DNA of 64,000 nt from assembly GCF_038396675.1 (NCBI RefSeq), contig NC_088930.1, forward strand, positions 31,518,501 through 31,582,500, written 5' to 3'. Below, one piece after another: positions 29,684-42,126 of this stretch (position 1 is its first letter; each line of letters starts with the position of its first letter). The DNA is from Hydra vulgaris (lineage: Eukaryota > Cnidaria > Hydrozoa > Anthoathecata > Hydridae). The notes beneath the pieces are model-generated. The model did not search any database. It saw only the letters and a program-made list of their open reading frames with translations, and had not been told where the DNA came from. Position numbers and translations under genes: made by a program.

Positions 29684-29928
29684 CAATTCTCTTCTGCTTG
29701 TAGACTCAAGAATTCAGTGGAAAAATAACATTTGTTTATTTACATGTTATGATAACATGTAATTATTCACTTATTATATTACTTATTATATTACTTATTA
29801 TTCAGTTATTATTATATTATTATTATATTATATCACTTATTATATTACTTATTATTCAATTATTATAATTATTATGATAAATGTTATTATTCACTGAGTT
29901 CTTGAGTCTACAAAGCAGAAGAGAATTG
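29684..29928. mobile_element. MITE with ~36-bp terminal inverted repeats
   Basis: CAATTCTCTTCTGCTTGTAG... at 29684 pairs with the sequence ending ...AAAGCAGAAGAGAATTG at 29928, two differences over 36 bp. The interior is AT-rich with a repeated TTATTATATTAC motif. No ORF. Confidence 0.75.
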
Positions 29929-30480
29929 ATACGGCTATCAGACTCAAAACCACAGCATGTGTTGATGGTTTTAATGCAAACCATAGAAACAATGACCTTA
30001 TTTGTACCCTTTAAATTTAGATGTAATGTAATCAATAACACATGTCAATTGATTCCATAAATAATTCAAATTGCTAAATGTTTACCTTAATATAAATTCT
30101 TTGGTGTAAGAATTTTTAAAAGCGTACTATAAGAGAAGGTGTAGCTATATGGTAGGGAGGAATACTTAATTATTTATCCAGCAGGAAATATATAGCATAT
30201 CTGCCATAATCTAAACATGCTGACAATTTCTTATAGGTATTATAAAAAATGCTACAAAGTGCACATTTATGAATTATTGAAATATATGATGGTATTTATA
30301 ATTACAAAATTAAAGAAGACTCTTATATAAAATATATTTGAAATTAACTTCTATGCTATTTTCAATTGAGAAAAGTATTTTAAATCTTCGAAGATTCATA
30401 TTTTATTGTTGCTTGATCAACTTGCAGTATGCATTTAAGTATTTGATCAACATATAGCATATATTTTATATTCATTTTTT

Positions 30481-31030
30481 TAGATTGCATTCATTATTGA
30501 GAATATTCCTACATTATGGAAGTCTATTACAATTTTTATTCAAAAAAATGTGTATGATTATTCTTCAATGTTTGATCTACCAATACCTACAGAACCTAAC
30601 AGTACAGATGAGTTTGTGATGTTTAATCTACATATGCAGTTAGATCTAATTTTAAGTGTTTATAAGCCTATGATTATTCAATACCGACAAGAACTAGTTA
30701 ATGCTGGAGATGTTATAAGTTTGGCTCCTACATTAACATCTGATATTTTAAATTTACATTTACTTATATCTGCAGATGGAGCAAACCCTTATTTTAAAAA
30801 GAAATCGTCATTTTGGCCATTGCAGGCAACTCTACTAGACTTGCCATACAATGTTAGGTCTCGTATAGAAAATCTTTGTTTTTAGTCATCCATCCCTATG
30901 CTGCTGTATTTAATTTACCTGCTCCAGCACATTTTTTGAATGTTATGCAGTTTAATGGAGAGTTTAGATGTCTGTTTTGTAAACAACCTGGAAGTGCTAC
31001 ACACCCTAAGATTAATGCTATTTTATGCTC
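30481..31030 (+). pseudogene. CACTA/tnp2-like transposase fragment
   Basis: The frame 30550-30885 contains L-L-I-S-A-D-G-A-N-P-Y-F-K and W-P-L-Q-A-T-L-L-D-L-P-Y-N-V-R. A frame change follows, then L-N-V-M-Q-F-N-G-E-F-R-C-L-F-C-K-Q-P-G. The order (S-x-D-G-x-x-x-F...W-P, then F-N-G-x-x-G/R-C-x-x-C-x-x-P-G) is that of tnp2-type transposases of the EnSpm/CACTA group. It ends at a 44-bp palindrome at 31009. Only a central slice is left. Confidence 0.5.
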
Positions 31031-31052
31031 TAGCATAAAATAGCATTAATCT
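31009..31052. repeat. Near-perfect 44-bp palindrome
   Basis: 21-bp arms with a 2-nt centre (31009-31029 and 31032-31052), exactly where the tnp2-like reading stops. Confidence 0.85.
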
Positions 31053-31059
31053 AGTACCA

Positions 31060-32360
31060 TATATTCTTACAATTGATCAATTTTAACTTTGTTGTTTTTG
31101 TTGTCTATTTAATTCATAAGTATTTGGATACGTTTTTCTGCATTTGTTTCAGTTGCAGCTATCAATAACCAAACAAAGGTGTTGCAGGAGTCTAACAGTA
31201 ATTTTTATGACTTTATTAAATAATTGCGATGATAATGCTTGTAGTTTTTACCAGCATGATCATCACATTTATTTAAATTATATTGTATAGGAAGAGACCA
31301 ATCGCCTTTTACGGTGGATTCAACAGCTATAGCGGGAGACTGTCAATCTGCTCGATAATGAGGGCTTAGCCAATCAAGCGACTGAGAGTGATGTAAGTAG
31401 ATCAACAATTGTGCCAATCATTTTTGTCACAAATTAAATTTTGTTGTCTTCTTTTTGCAATTTCAGCAAAATGGTTTTCTAATTATTTTTAAATATTGAT
31501 AGGCTACATTTGTTGATGCAGATGGGCGAAGCAGACGTTTAGACACTTTAAACAGGTCAAATGCAAACTCATTTGTGATTAATTAAGTCAAATGCAAATT
31601 TGGGCCAGACTATATGTCAAGTCATATCTTTGAGCCCTATGGAAAGGCTGATAGGTAAGTTTTAATTAGGGCACGCTTATGTAGGTAGTGTTATAGGGCA
31701 CTTCGCTAATTTAGTGCCTATATGAGTTAGCTATTTACACAATCTATAAAGTAGAGGAAACAACATTCTGGTATATATCTTTATTTCTTATTATAGAACC
31801 GCATTTCCTGATGCAACAATGCGAGATCTTAAGGAGCAACTATTAACTATTAACTATTAACTATAACGCCCACGATTAATTGGCGAAAACAAGAGTTTTC
31901 GCCAACTTATCGTGGGCGTGTGTCAGACAAAGTCTAAATCAGAGTGGCCTAGATGTGAAGAAAAAACGAAAGTCGTCAGTCATGCCATTGTAATTGTATG
32001 CAATGTAATTGTACTAAAAAAATAACAACATCTGCTGTACTATTTATTTAGTTTTTAGTGTGCAAAATTTATTTTATACAGAATGAAATTTTATTTTAAT
32101 TAAAAAATATTAAACTTACTTATAACCATACGAATCTAAAATTAGCTTACAGCATCCAATAAGAATCTTATTGTGATCCTTCAAGATCTTTTAAAATATT
32201 CTTTTAGATCTTACCTTATCCTGTAGGAATTCCTTAAAATCCTACAAGATCCTTCAAAAAGATTCTTATAGGTCTTGCAGGGACTTGTGCAACTCAACCT
32301 ATAGGATTCTTGTAGGATCTGTAAGATAAGTCGTCTAGGGAGTTTTCACTCACGCCATCA
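31060..32360. other. Non-coding region with small inverted and direct repeats
   Basis: No supported gene. It holds the hairpin at 31866-31919. At 32160-32330 there are many short near-repeats of CCTACAAGATCCTT / AGGATTCTTGTAGGATC in both orientations. Confidence 0.5.
31866..31919. repeat. GC-containing hairpin with two stem blocks
   Basis: ACGCCCACGAT (31866-31876) pairs with ATCGTGGGCGT (31909-31919), and TGGCGAAAAC (31881-31890) pairs with GTTTTCGCCA (31895-31904). Confidence 0.8.
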
Positions 32361-32363
32361 GGC

Positions 32364-32598
32364 TAGGGTTGCCAACATAGGTATTTTGACCAGGAGAATC
32401 CGGGTTTGGCGACGTTTCTCTGGGCTCCAATACAACTCTTTTAGTTATATGACGACTCGCTATATGACTATTATATTGCTATATGACTGTGGTTTAACCA
32501 TAGAGTTGCACATAGTGCGCTATTTTGCTTTCAGAACTGATAACAGTAGCACAATTTTTTTTCTCCGGCTCAGCTCCGTCTTAATGTTGGCAACCCTA
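32364..32598. mobile_element. MITE with TAGGGTTGCCAACAT termini
   Basis: TAGGGTTGCCAACAT at 32364-32378 and its exact complement ATGTTGGCAACCCTA at 32584-32598 enclose 235 bp. The A-G-G-G-T-T-G-C-C-A-A-C type of end is common in cut-and-paste MITEs. No coding potential. Confidence 0.7.
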
Positions 32599-32889
32599 CA
32601 TACCTACTGGCGGTCGATAACAACAGCTAATTAAAATGATTTTTGTTCGTTCATTAATAATCTCAATTGTTACCATCCGTTCGTTAATATCCGTTTCTCA
32701 AATGTTAATATCCATCCGAGTTATTTCCATCGCCGTCAAAAACGCAAAGATCATTTCTACAACAATGCCTAACATTTTCATGAATATAGAACTTAGTAAA
32801 TTAGAACTCCACCGCCGCGCTTATTTATTTACCTTTCAAGAGAAATCATTTCAAAATGAGAAAGATAAAAATTAGAATTTTTATTAATG

Positions 32890-34100
32890 TCGTTTGAGGT
32901 AGCCCAAGTTTCAGATAAGCGAATAATATTAAAAAGTATTTAGTTCCTTCAAGTAAATTTCGGAACTTTTCAAAATTACAATTAATGCTCTGGTATTTAC
33001 GTGTAGAATTCTAATTTGATCATTGCTTTCCTTGTTAACATTCTTAAATAGAATTCTTTTTAATTCATTTGGATAATAGTAAGAACGTTTGATTTTTGGT
33101 ATTGTGAAAATAATTAATATCTGGGTCGGAGTTTTCGTGTATTGAAAAAATTTCGTTTCAAAAAAATTAAAGGCAAGAGTTTCAAAGTCACTTATTAAAG
33201 CCATGATTAGTTATAACAAATAAATTGAAAAAGAGTTCTTTTCAAGAACGAAAGCATTTACTTCCGAAATTCTCTAGAAAAAATTTTACCTTACTTTATA
33301 ACTGCATACTTACCTTCAAGTCGCAGCTTTTAGACCTCTTCCCACAATTTTTTTCGATTTCGATTGTTTCTTTAGCAAAATCCTCATTAACGTATATCCT
33401 AGTTCCTTGCAAGTTTTTTGTAGCGTTGAGTATTTTTGTTTTGTCTTCAAAAAATTTTCTTATCTTCTTTAGGTTGGCCTATTTTATGAGCTCTTTCTAT
33501 AATAATATCATTGTTAATTTTAAGTTGTTTTTTGAACATTTCCTTTACTGCGTTTTCGCACTCAGCCCAATTTTTTATTTGGTTTTTTATATATTCCGCC
33601 TATTTATTCCTTTGAGTCCGCTTCTTCAAATCTAATGTCTTTTTATTTAAAATGTTTATTTCTTTTTCATAAGCTTCGTGATCTGATTTAATTTTTCTTG
33701 ATCTTTTCATAAGCTTCGTGATCTGATGCTTATTTCTTGAAAGTTAAGACTTTCTTTAAAATCGTTTAGGTCGTTTTCTATCCTCAAGACTTTAGACTTG
33801 TTAGTGTCTACTTCTTTTTCAATTTTTATCTTAGCGAGTAGTGAGCATTTTTAAATTTGCACTAATTATACCAGTAAAAGTTTTTTCTTGACCTTTTAAC
33901 AGGCGCTCCGTTTCTTTTAAAATGCTCTTTTTTTGTTCTTCGAGTTTGTTTGTAATTAATTTGTCGATATTTTTAAATTTCCTTTATTCCTCTTTTTACT
34001 TTATTATGATTAAGTTTATTTTTCAGAAAATTTACCAGAAAACAACAACAACCAGAAAACAACAACTTTCAAGCAACTTTCAACAACCGAATATATTGAA
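32890..34100 (-). pseudogene. 5' part of a CR1/L2-type retrotransposon (ORF1 end and ORF2 start)
   Basis: On the minus strand, 33204-32929 starts M-A-L-I-S-D-F-E-x-x-A-F-N-F and contains R-I-L-H-V-N-T-R, matching the ORF2 start at 41082 (M-A-G-I-S-D-F-E...R-I-L-H-V-N-I-R). 34100-33225 is a Lys/Glu/Phe-rich coiled-coil-like region in the ORF1 position. It has stops and frameshifts, and everything downstream of the early endonuclease is gone. Confidence 0.6.
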
Positions 34101-34109
34101 TTAGAATAT

Positions 34110-36379
34110 ATTGAATATGTTCTTTGTTCGTTTTTCTTTGGTGATTGCTTTGATGACCACGGGATTTAAAGACGTAAACTGGTGCTCGATTTAGCCACCA
34201 TCTTTGCTCGCCGTAAAATCAGGAAAAAACTAACTTAATATAGTATGCATTGCATAGCAAATTTTGTTGTTATCTTGTTTCTTTAGTTCTACTTTAGTGC
34301 TATACCAAAGTAGAACTTCACTATTCAAATTTCACTATTTTCATAATAGACTAAATAAAGAAACCAACAGACGGTGCTATTTGATTTAGTCTTTATAATT
34401 TTAAAACCTTTTCATTTAATGTTTGCTAACCACTTAATTAAAAAAGTTTTTGTAATTGGAGAATGGATATTTAACAGAATTTCTGTCTTTGCTACACAAA
34501 TTATTTTTTGCTACAGGTTCTCACTTGATGACTTTTAGTCACGACGTAAGACCTCCTAGTTAATAAAAAAATTGCAGCTAAATAGACTTAATATATAATA
34601 ATTTATTGGGGGTATGTATAGAGTTGTTTTAAAATATGACAAACTGACTTTTGCTACAGTTGCTACAGCTGATTTGCCATTTTATTTAACTCCATTTAAA
34701 TTTTATTTAAATGGGCATGTGAGACAAAACTCGTTAAAAACATGGGTTTTTCAGTGAAGCATTTCATTTTTCCGAATAAAATACTTCCGTAATATAGTCA
34801 ACTTGGCTCAGATACAATTTTAAATAAATCTTTAAAGCGCCATATTTTGATTACTTGTAACCTCAAGATCTTATTTAAATTTTTTTTCTCTTTTGCATGA
34901 AAAAAAAATGTATGTAAAAAATAAAAAGAGAAAAAAACTGAGTTGACTGTAGCAATTGCTACACTTGCTACAGCCTGGATCCGCTCCTGAAGTGTGGGCT
35001 AAAATTTAGAGCAAAAGCGCCCCCTCCCCTTTTTTTATTATAGAGTGTTTATCCTGAAGAAAGTAAATTATGAGGAAAGAGAGTGGTGGGAAAAAATAAT
35101 GCTGCATCTATAATTAGAATTTTTGTAGTTTGTTAATCTACCAATTGGTAATTGATAATGCAAATTTAGTCAAATTTTTTGTGTAAATATATACTTTTCT
35201 TTATATATTTTGTTTTGTTAATATATGTGGTGTATTTTTTCCGTTTTAATTCAATTACTTTTTTAAATTTAATCAGATGACGTGTTCGTTCAATATAGAT
35301 ATACAATTGAAAACTATTAAAATTGTTATATTTTATTAAAAACATAGCAATTTTTAATCGTTTTCAATTGACAATTTTTTAATAGGTAAAAGCATTTTTA
35401 AAGGTCTATATAGTAGGTATGTGTGGTAGGTATGTGGATTGAAAATTTTAAATTGATCAAAGGCTAGATTGTTATATATCATTGGAAAAAGCTTCAATAC
35501 AGTATTTTAAAAGTGAAAAAATGTTAAGATCGAGCTATTCTACAAAAATTTATGAGGTTTTTAGTCGCAAATTTTTGATATATGGACTTGTTGAAGAAAC
35601 TGTGGTCAGCATTTAATTTTTCTTCACTTAAATTGCTATAGCTTTGTCAACTCTTATCTAAATACCTGTAACTTGGTATTAAAAGATAAGTGTAACAGTG
35701 GGCTACAAATTTATAACATCGTCTACCTATTGGAGGGCTAGAGGGGGTGCCAATACACCAACTTTACCACAAAAATAAGCATATTTCTTTTATTAAATAG
35801 TGTTTCTTTTTTCAGCAAATGGTAATTTTTTATACAAAAATTATATGGTGGTGATGATAAAATCAATTAATGAAGTTCTTGTAAAAATTTTTTTTTACAA
35901 GAACTTCGTTTATTGGTGGTGTGCATATTGACTTGCGGGAGGGGTGTGTGTCTACCCTCCAACCTAAAAAAATAAATAAATCTTTATGATAATAATTATT
36001 TTAAAATCAGTTAATAATTTAAAACCTGAATTAGGTTACTTGCATTAGGTAGAGCCGCCTATCAAAATAATATACAATTCACAACACTTGTGCAAAGTCA
36101 CAACACTTGTGCAAAGTCACAACACTTATGCAAAGGTCAAATACTTTTATTCTTCTCTAAAAACATTTATGAAAAAAAGTAAAATAAAAACATATACCTG
36201 TACTTATATATAACAGTACCTGGCAAACCTGGCTTGATATGACTACCTTTTCAAGTTTTATGACTTGCGATACCTTTATGCAAGTTTCATCACATGCGGT
36301 ATCTGTTTTGCAATTTTCATTACATGCGGTATCTATTTTGAAAGTTTTATTACAAGTAATATTATCATAATTTGTTACA
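34110..36379. other. Non-coding, AT-rich, with small fold-backs
   Basis: No gene. Inverted repeats: around 35302-35370 (CAATTGAAAAC...TTTTCAATTG) and 35875-35928 (GAAGTTCTTGTAAAAA/TTTTTACAAGAACTTC). Tandem repeats at 36080-36136. Confidence 0.5.
36080..36136. repeat. 19-bp tandem repeat, three copies
   Basis: CACAACACTTGTGCAAAGT is repeated at 36080, 36099 and 36118; the third copy has one or two changes. Confidence 0.85.
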
Positions 36380-38310
36380 TATTACACTTCAAGAAAAGAT
36401 CAACTCTCCTGGTCCAACATCAGCAGCAAGCTGTAATTTTTTCATGTTGTAGTCAACAGCTTCAGTATCAGTATTATCTTTATTCCAGTAAGAAATAGTG
36501 TAAATTTTGTCGTGTATTATTTTTTTAAGTTTTTCTTTTTTACCATCATACATGACATATTTCAAATACTCACTGTCGTACCATTTATGGGAGAGTTTTT
36601 GTCCAACAATTCTATCTGACACTACATCATCTTAGTCATCAAGTTGTTTGGCAGGCAATGTATATAAACTCTTTATTTTGTTGTAAAAGAGTTCATGCAA
36701 CTACCATTTTAAATTTCTTTTGTATTTTTCATCCATTTTTTGGCGTTTACATGCATGTTTTTTTTGAAACATCTGCTAGTATATCATTATGCTTCATTTG
36801 ATTTATCATTCTCTTTTTATGAGCTGTCTGAATAGACCACATAACTATGTATTCTCTAGATAATTGATCTAAACTATCTAGGTAATTTAAAGTTTGATTC
36901 TTTTTTGATCTTAATTTTCATGAAATATAACAAATTGTTGCATTAGGTGATCTTTGTTTGGCCTCACTAAACCTTCCCATTAACTCTTCACTATTTATAT
37001 TGTGAAGCCTTGCACTTGCTGTCTCCTCCTTTAGAGTATGGTTAATAGAAAGAGAGAAATATCTCTTACATTGATGACTTATAACGTCTCCAACTACAAT
37101 AAGACAAGCAGAAGTCATCTTGATAAAGTGTTCATTAATCAAACAAAATTTTTTTATTGGATCTAAAATATTTGATTCAAGGTCATTTTAAAAAGTGAAC
37201 CCGGATTTGATTTAGAATCTGCAATTTTTAGCAAAACATTTTTTAATACCCGTATTCTACTAAAATGGTCAAAATTTCCCTCCTCAACAGTCACATAAAA
37301 CTTTGTCATCCAAGCTGGACCCTGTATGACAACGTTTTATGTAACTGTTGAGGTGGTTTTCCAAATAATGCAAGCACACACATTTGTTTTAGAGCTGTTT
37401 GAATTGTTTGTAGAGTTTCGCATTTTACTGTTCCAATGGTTAAAAAATGCTTAAACTCATTATAATGTTTTATAAAAATAAAACAAGTATGAAAAAGAAT
37501 ATGAAGACAATTTCCTCGATACCTTGGAATGATATCTCGTAGTAGTTTTTGATCATCAAAAAACTAACAAATTCTTTTGGATCACCTTTGCCATGTTTAA
37601 ACCTCAACTTGTTTATAGCTAAAACTATTTTAGTTGCCATACAATCATAGCCAGACATGAGATAGCAATTGTAACTAGAGCGTGTAAATGGCAGTTTAGC
37701 TCATTCAGACTTTCCCACCAAGTGTTACACAGTTTGTTTATGGTAAGATGGTTAACTGCAACTCTGTCTGACATTACGTTTGATATATTTGAGATGAGCG
37801 ATTGACAACTATCATTAAAAGAAGCAAAGTGAATCTGGATAAATAAATGCTAGATGATCAACTACTTTACATATTTGATTTTAATAATCATCAGATGTAC
37901 CTCCAGCTAATTGATCCAGAGTAACGACTTGGCATTTATTCTTTGATGTTAAGTGTATGCTATTAATAAGTATACCTGCTTGAGTTGTTGCATTAAATCC
38001 AAGAGTAATACATGAATTAATGATAGCCCATTCTGATGCTTGCAGCTTTGCTATACTGCCAAGCTCACGAGCCGTTTGTTCAATTATACAACGATGGAGA
38101 TTAACATTAAAAATGACACCCAAATACTGCATAACTTTCTCCATTAGAAATGGTTTGTTACATGTTATTACATTTGTCAATAACATGCTATAGGTTATCA
38201 TTCGGGTTTGTAATGGATAAGTCTTATCATTTACTGAGCCATTCACAACGGTAATGTTATCCTCCTCCATCTGGATTATATCATTTTCATAACTAGCTAT
38301 CAGCATTTTA
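36380..38310 (-). pseudogene. Unassigned transposase-like gene relic
   Basis: The minus strand frames 38306-37881, 37658-37470, 37142-36918 and 36622-36389 form a series broken by stops. The first has S-I-A-K-L-Q-A-S-E-W-A, then F-N-A-T-T-Q-A-G-I-L-I-N-S-I-H and V-T-L-D-Q-L-A-G-G-T-S-D-D-Y. The order D/N-A-T-T-Q-x-G-x-x-x-N-S-I-H...D-x-L-x-G-G-T-x-x-D-Y recalls a group of cnidarian and other animal mobile-element proteins whose superfamily I cannot name. The later part has A-S-A-R-L-H-N-I-N-S-E-E. It has no intact frame longer than about 140 codons. Confidence 0.4.
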
Positions 38311-39420
38311 TTTGCCTTAATATTTTTATTATGTACAACTTTAACTTGTTTTAGCTTTTAAAGTTCTTAAATTTTCATTGTCTTTTTTTTTTAGCTTTAA
38401 GATTGCATATTATCCTACCGTAATAATATGTTTGCAACTTTTGTTTAAGATCTCTAATTTCAGCTCTTAAAACTTTAATAATCTGTTTCTTTCGTGTAAT
38501 GCTTTGTCTCAGCACTTTCAACTTGTATAGCATGCTTTTCAATTTTGCCCTAATGTTTGCCTCACTGTCACCAATTTTTTTTCAATGCATGCTGGATGTG
38601 ACAGCAAGCTGAGAAGTTAAATAAGACAATCTGGATTTTAAACCTTTTTTTTCTAGGACTCATTTCTTCTTTTGATTCATGCCAATTCTGTACATTTTTA
38701 ATAGAATGTTTGGAAAATAAAGGCTCGTTTGGTTGTGATATATTATTCTATAAACTTCGTTTAGTTGTGATATATATACTATTTAGTTGTGATAAATTAC
38801 TTATGTGCTCAAGTGATGAATTATCTAAACTGCTTAAAACAGCAGTAAGAGAACTACTTGGAATGGGAATCGATAATGGAAAGACTGGCAAGATGGTGCA
38901 ATGCATACAATAGGTTCATTACAAAATTCCTTAAAACGATTACCATTCCTTGTAAAGTTGCAAAACCAACTTTTGCGTTTTTTCAAAACGTTAAAGATTT
39001 GTGGTTTACAAATATTTAAATTAAATAAGTCATTGACTAGTTGCAGGGCCGACGACACGGGTTTCAAAGTGAGGGGGGGGGGCATGCGCAATCTCAACAT
39101 TCTATACTATTCAAAAAAAAAAAGGTTTTATTTATATATTTATTTATTTAAATTTATTTTTTATTAATATTATACTGATTTATTTTAATTTCATAGAACT
39201 TATTTTAAATTTAAATGGATGTCATTTTTGTTTTAAATGGGTACATATTTTTTATACACATACTTTATTGGCAAAACAACCATGACGTTCAATTAAAACA
39301 TGCATGATGATAATTAAAACAACCACGGTTTCCTATTAAGACATTTAGCGCATGTGCATATTAGAATTTCATTAAAACATGCAGCAAAATTCTGTTTGCC
39401 AAAATACGAAAAAATTTGTT
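38311..39420. other. Non-coding stretch
   Basis: No gene supported. Around 39046-39083 the sequence GGGCCGACGACACGGGTTTC followed by a G-run resembles the end of a hAT-type miniature element, but no partner end is seen. Confidence 0.4.
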
Positions 39421-39449
39421 TTGAGATTGATCACGTTGATCAAAGAAAA

Positions 39450-39960
39450 ATTCAATCTGAAACTTCACTGCCGCGAAATTCCGTTTCCCAAAGCATGCGA
39501 GATCTTGTTGTAAATCTAGTCGTTGATCAAGGAAAAACTCAAACTGAAGCTTCGTCGTTAACAGGAGTTAATCGAAACACAATACAATCAGTTTTAAGAA
39601 GGTACGATTGAACGAATTCAACACCTCCTGGTTCTAGAGGTGGCGCTCGTCACGTTATTTATAATAAAAAGGTTAGAAGAAGAATTGAAGAGCTTATAAA
39701 CGATAATACAACGACAACTATAATTGAAATTAAATATGCTTTAAATGTAAATGTATCGATTACAACTGTCTGGAAATGGGTGACCAATCTTGGATACACA
39801 TATAAAATTACTCGACTAATTTATGAAAGATGAAACAACAATGATGTAAAAAATCTTCAAATTAAATATATTAGGTGGTATACTTCAGTCTTGCCTATTC
39901 ATCGCTATCGAAATATTGTTTTTATTGATGATAACAAACGAAAGGGAGAGAATTTTTTAA
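39450..39960 (+). pseudogene. IS630/Tc1-type transposase N-terminal relic
   Basis: The + frame has D-L-V-V-N-L-V-V-D-Q-G-K-T-Q-T-E-A-S-S-L then R-N-T-I-Q-S-V-L-R-R-Y, a helix-turn-helix, followed after a TGA by P-G-S-R-G-G-A-R. A second helix block has T-T-V-W-K-W-V, and R-Y-R-N-I-V-F-I-D-D carries the first catalytic Asp. The order fits the IS630-Tc1-mariner group. It is truncated after the first Asp. Confidence 0.55.
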
Positions 39961-40313
39961 AAAGCTTTTTAAAATTTCAAACGGCGCTTTCATTTTAAAC
40001 TCTATCATGAAAAATATGTCATCATAGAATTTAAGATTTTAATGTGCGTAATACATTAAGTGTACGCAATATAGACTATACAAAAAAGATTATACAAGGA
40101 AACTTTAATTTTCTTTAAAATTAACAGGGCAAGAGTCCTAATAAGCTGCAGATGGCCTGAAAGAAAAAAGACATAAAAGTTTACAGAAGTTGTAAAGTAT
40201 TGAAAGTTAACCGTTAACTCAAAACAAAGATTTATATTTTTTGAAAGCAGCGTGTTGAAACGAACAGAAGCGTTATTTCTACAGCGTGTTAAATTATAAA
40301 ATATTTTACAAAT

Positions 40314-41022
40314 ATGGAAAATTCGTTTAAAAATATAGAAAAGTTAATTATCAAGAAATTGGAGGAACAAAAAATATGTTTACTGCAAGAAACAGAAAAG
40401 TTGTTAATGGAACTAAAAAAGAGCTTTGCGTCGATAATGAGTGTAAACTTAAAAATATTAACCTAAAGAATTGAAAAAATCGATGAATATTCAAAAAGAC
40501 TTGAGCGATGTTAAAAATACATTAAACTTTCAACGAACCTAATAGAAAAGATAAAACAAATTAAGAAATGCCATGATAACGAGTTGAAGATTTTCTTAGA
40601 AGATCGACTTAGAAAATAGATCTAGACGAAATAACCTCCGAATAGATGTAGTAGAAGAAAAACCAAATGAAACCTGAACTGATTGTGAAGATACAGTAAA
40701 AGATATTTTTTAAAACCAACTTAAAATAAACAGCAAAGTAGTTGTAGAAAGAGCACATAGAGTAGGAAAAACAAGAGATAGCAAAATACCCAGAACAATA
40801 GTTCTGAAACTCTTAAACTATCAGGACAAGAACAGAATTCTAAACTTCGTTAAAACCTTGAAAGGTACTGGTGTGTTTATCAACGAAGATTTCGCGAAGG
40901 AAACGATCGAGAGTCGCAAAAAATTATGGGAAGAGGTCAAACGATTGCGCGGTGAAGGTAAGTATGCTATTATTAAATATGATGGAATTTTATGCAGAGA
41001 ATTTAGAAACCCTATCCCTTAA
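40314..41022 (+). pseudogene. Retrotransposon ORF1, decayed
   Basis: It starts M-E-N-S-F-K-N-I-E-K with a coiled-coil-like Lys/Glu/Leu region to about 40600, with stops. After frame changes it has L-R-I-D-V-V-E-E-K, V-V-V-E-R-A-H-R-V-G-K-T-R, P-R-T-I-V-L-K-L-L and L-W-E-E-V-K-R-L-R-G-E-G-K-Y. The E-R-A-H-R-V-G / P-R-T-I-V / R-x-x-L-W pattern is that of the L1-type ORF1 RNA-binding domain found in several non-LTR clades. It would package retrotransposon RNA. Confidence 0.65.
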
Positions 41023-41081
41023 TTTTAAAAAGAAACTTTTCTAAAATGAATGATCTGTTAAATTAAAAAAAAATAATAAAA

Positions 41082-41690
41082 ATGGCTGGAATAAGTGATT
41101 TTGAATTTATAAGATTTAACTTTACTGAATTGAATTCTGATGAAAATATAAACCCTAATATAAAAAATTTCTCGGATTGCTTATATCACTATCCATGCGA
41201 ATTAGAAGGGTTTCTTTTAAAAAATGTTTATGACAAAAATTTAAATAAAATTAGAATTCTACACGTAAACATTCGAAGTCTTAATAACAATTTTGAAAAA
41301 CTTCTAAACTTGTTAGATAAAACAAAAAATCGTTTTAATATAGTTTGTTTAACTGAAACGTGGATTTCGAATGACTTAGAGATTGTAATTCTAATTTTAA
41401 TATTCCACATTTTAAATTAATTTCGCTCAAAAGACAAGTAAATAAACGCGGGGGAGTCCTTATTTATGTGAATGAAAATATTTTTTATTACGTTTGTAAT
41501 GATTTAAGTGCTTCTGATGGCGATAAAGAAACTTTAACTATAGAAATTATAAACAATCACAAAACATTTTACTAAGCTGTTGTTATCGACCACCTGGCGG
41601 CGTGAGCGTGAACTGGAGCATTTTTTTTGAACAAAGTATTTTTAGAAAAGGTATTAAAGAAAAAAAAAGGAGTTACATTATTGGGGACCT
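41082..41690 (+). pseudogene. Retrotransposon ORF2, endonuclease part
   Basis: ATG 41082 begins M-A-G-I-S-D-F-E-F. R-I-L-H-V-N-I-R-S-L-N (EEP motif I), L-T-E-T-W (motif II), R-G-G-V-L-I-Y-V and G-D-L-N-M (corresponding to G-D-F-N) follow, with a frameshift near 41390 and other damage. It is an apurinic-endonuclease-type domain that nicks target DNA. Confidence 0.7.
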
Positions 41691-42126
41691 AAATATGACT
41701 TGTCTTCTGTATAATGAAGATAACAAAAGCCACAAAAGTTATTTCCTCAAACACTAAGTACTATTAGAAGTACATAGAAAGGACAGTTAGAACTATCTGT
41801 CTCCCATTTGCAAATTATTTACCTGAAGTATCTTTTGGGTGGTTTAAATGGTGGGCCAAATTCGCCCTGTGTGTTAGGGTGACTTTGGCCCAACCCTGTA
41901 AAAAGGGACTAAAGGTAGCAAAACAACAATAAAAACAACAATATTTAGGCAAAGAAAATAAATTTACAAAAATAAAGTGACAAAAAAAGATTTAGTAATA
42001 AAGTTCTTGTATACTGTATACAGTAAATAAAATATAGGTACAAACTAAACAAGTATAGGTACCAAGTAAACAAAACAGTTTAGGTATAAAGTAAACAAAA
42101 ATGACTAAATAAATGTTTTAAAAAAT

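Noticed and set aside
32386-32875. Two + strand frames of about 80 codons
   Set aside because: The first lies inside a 235-bp MITE, the second has no recognisable motif and overlaps nothing conserved.
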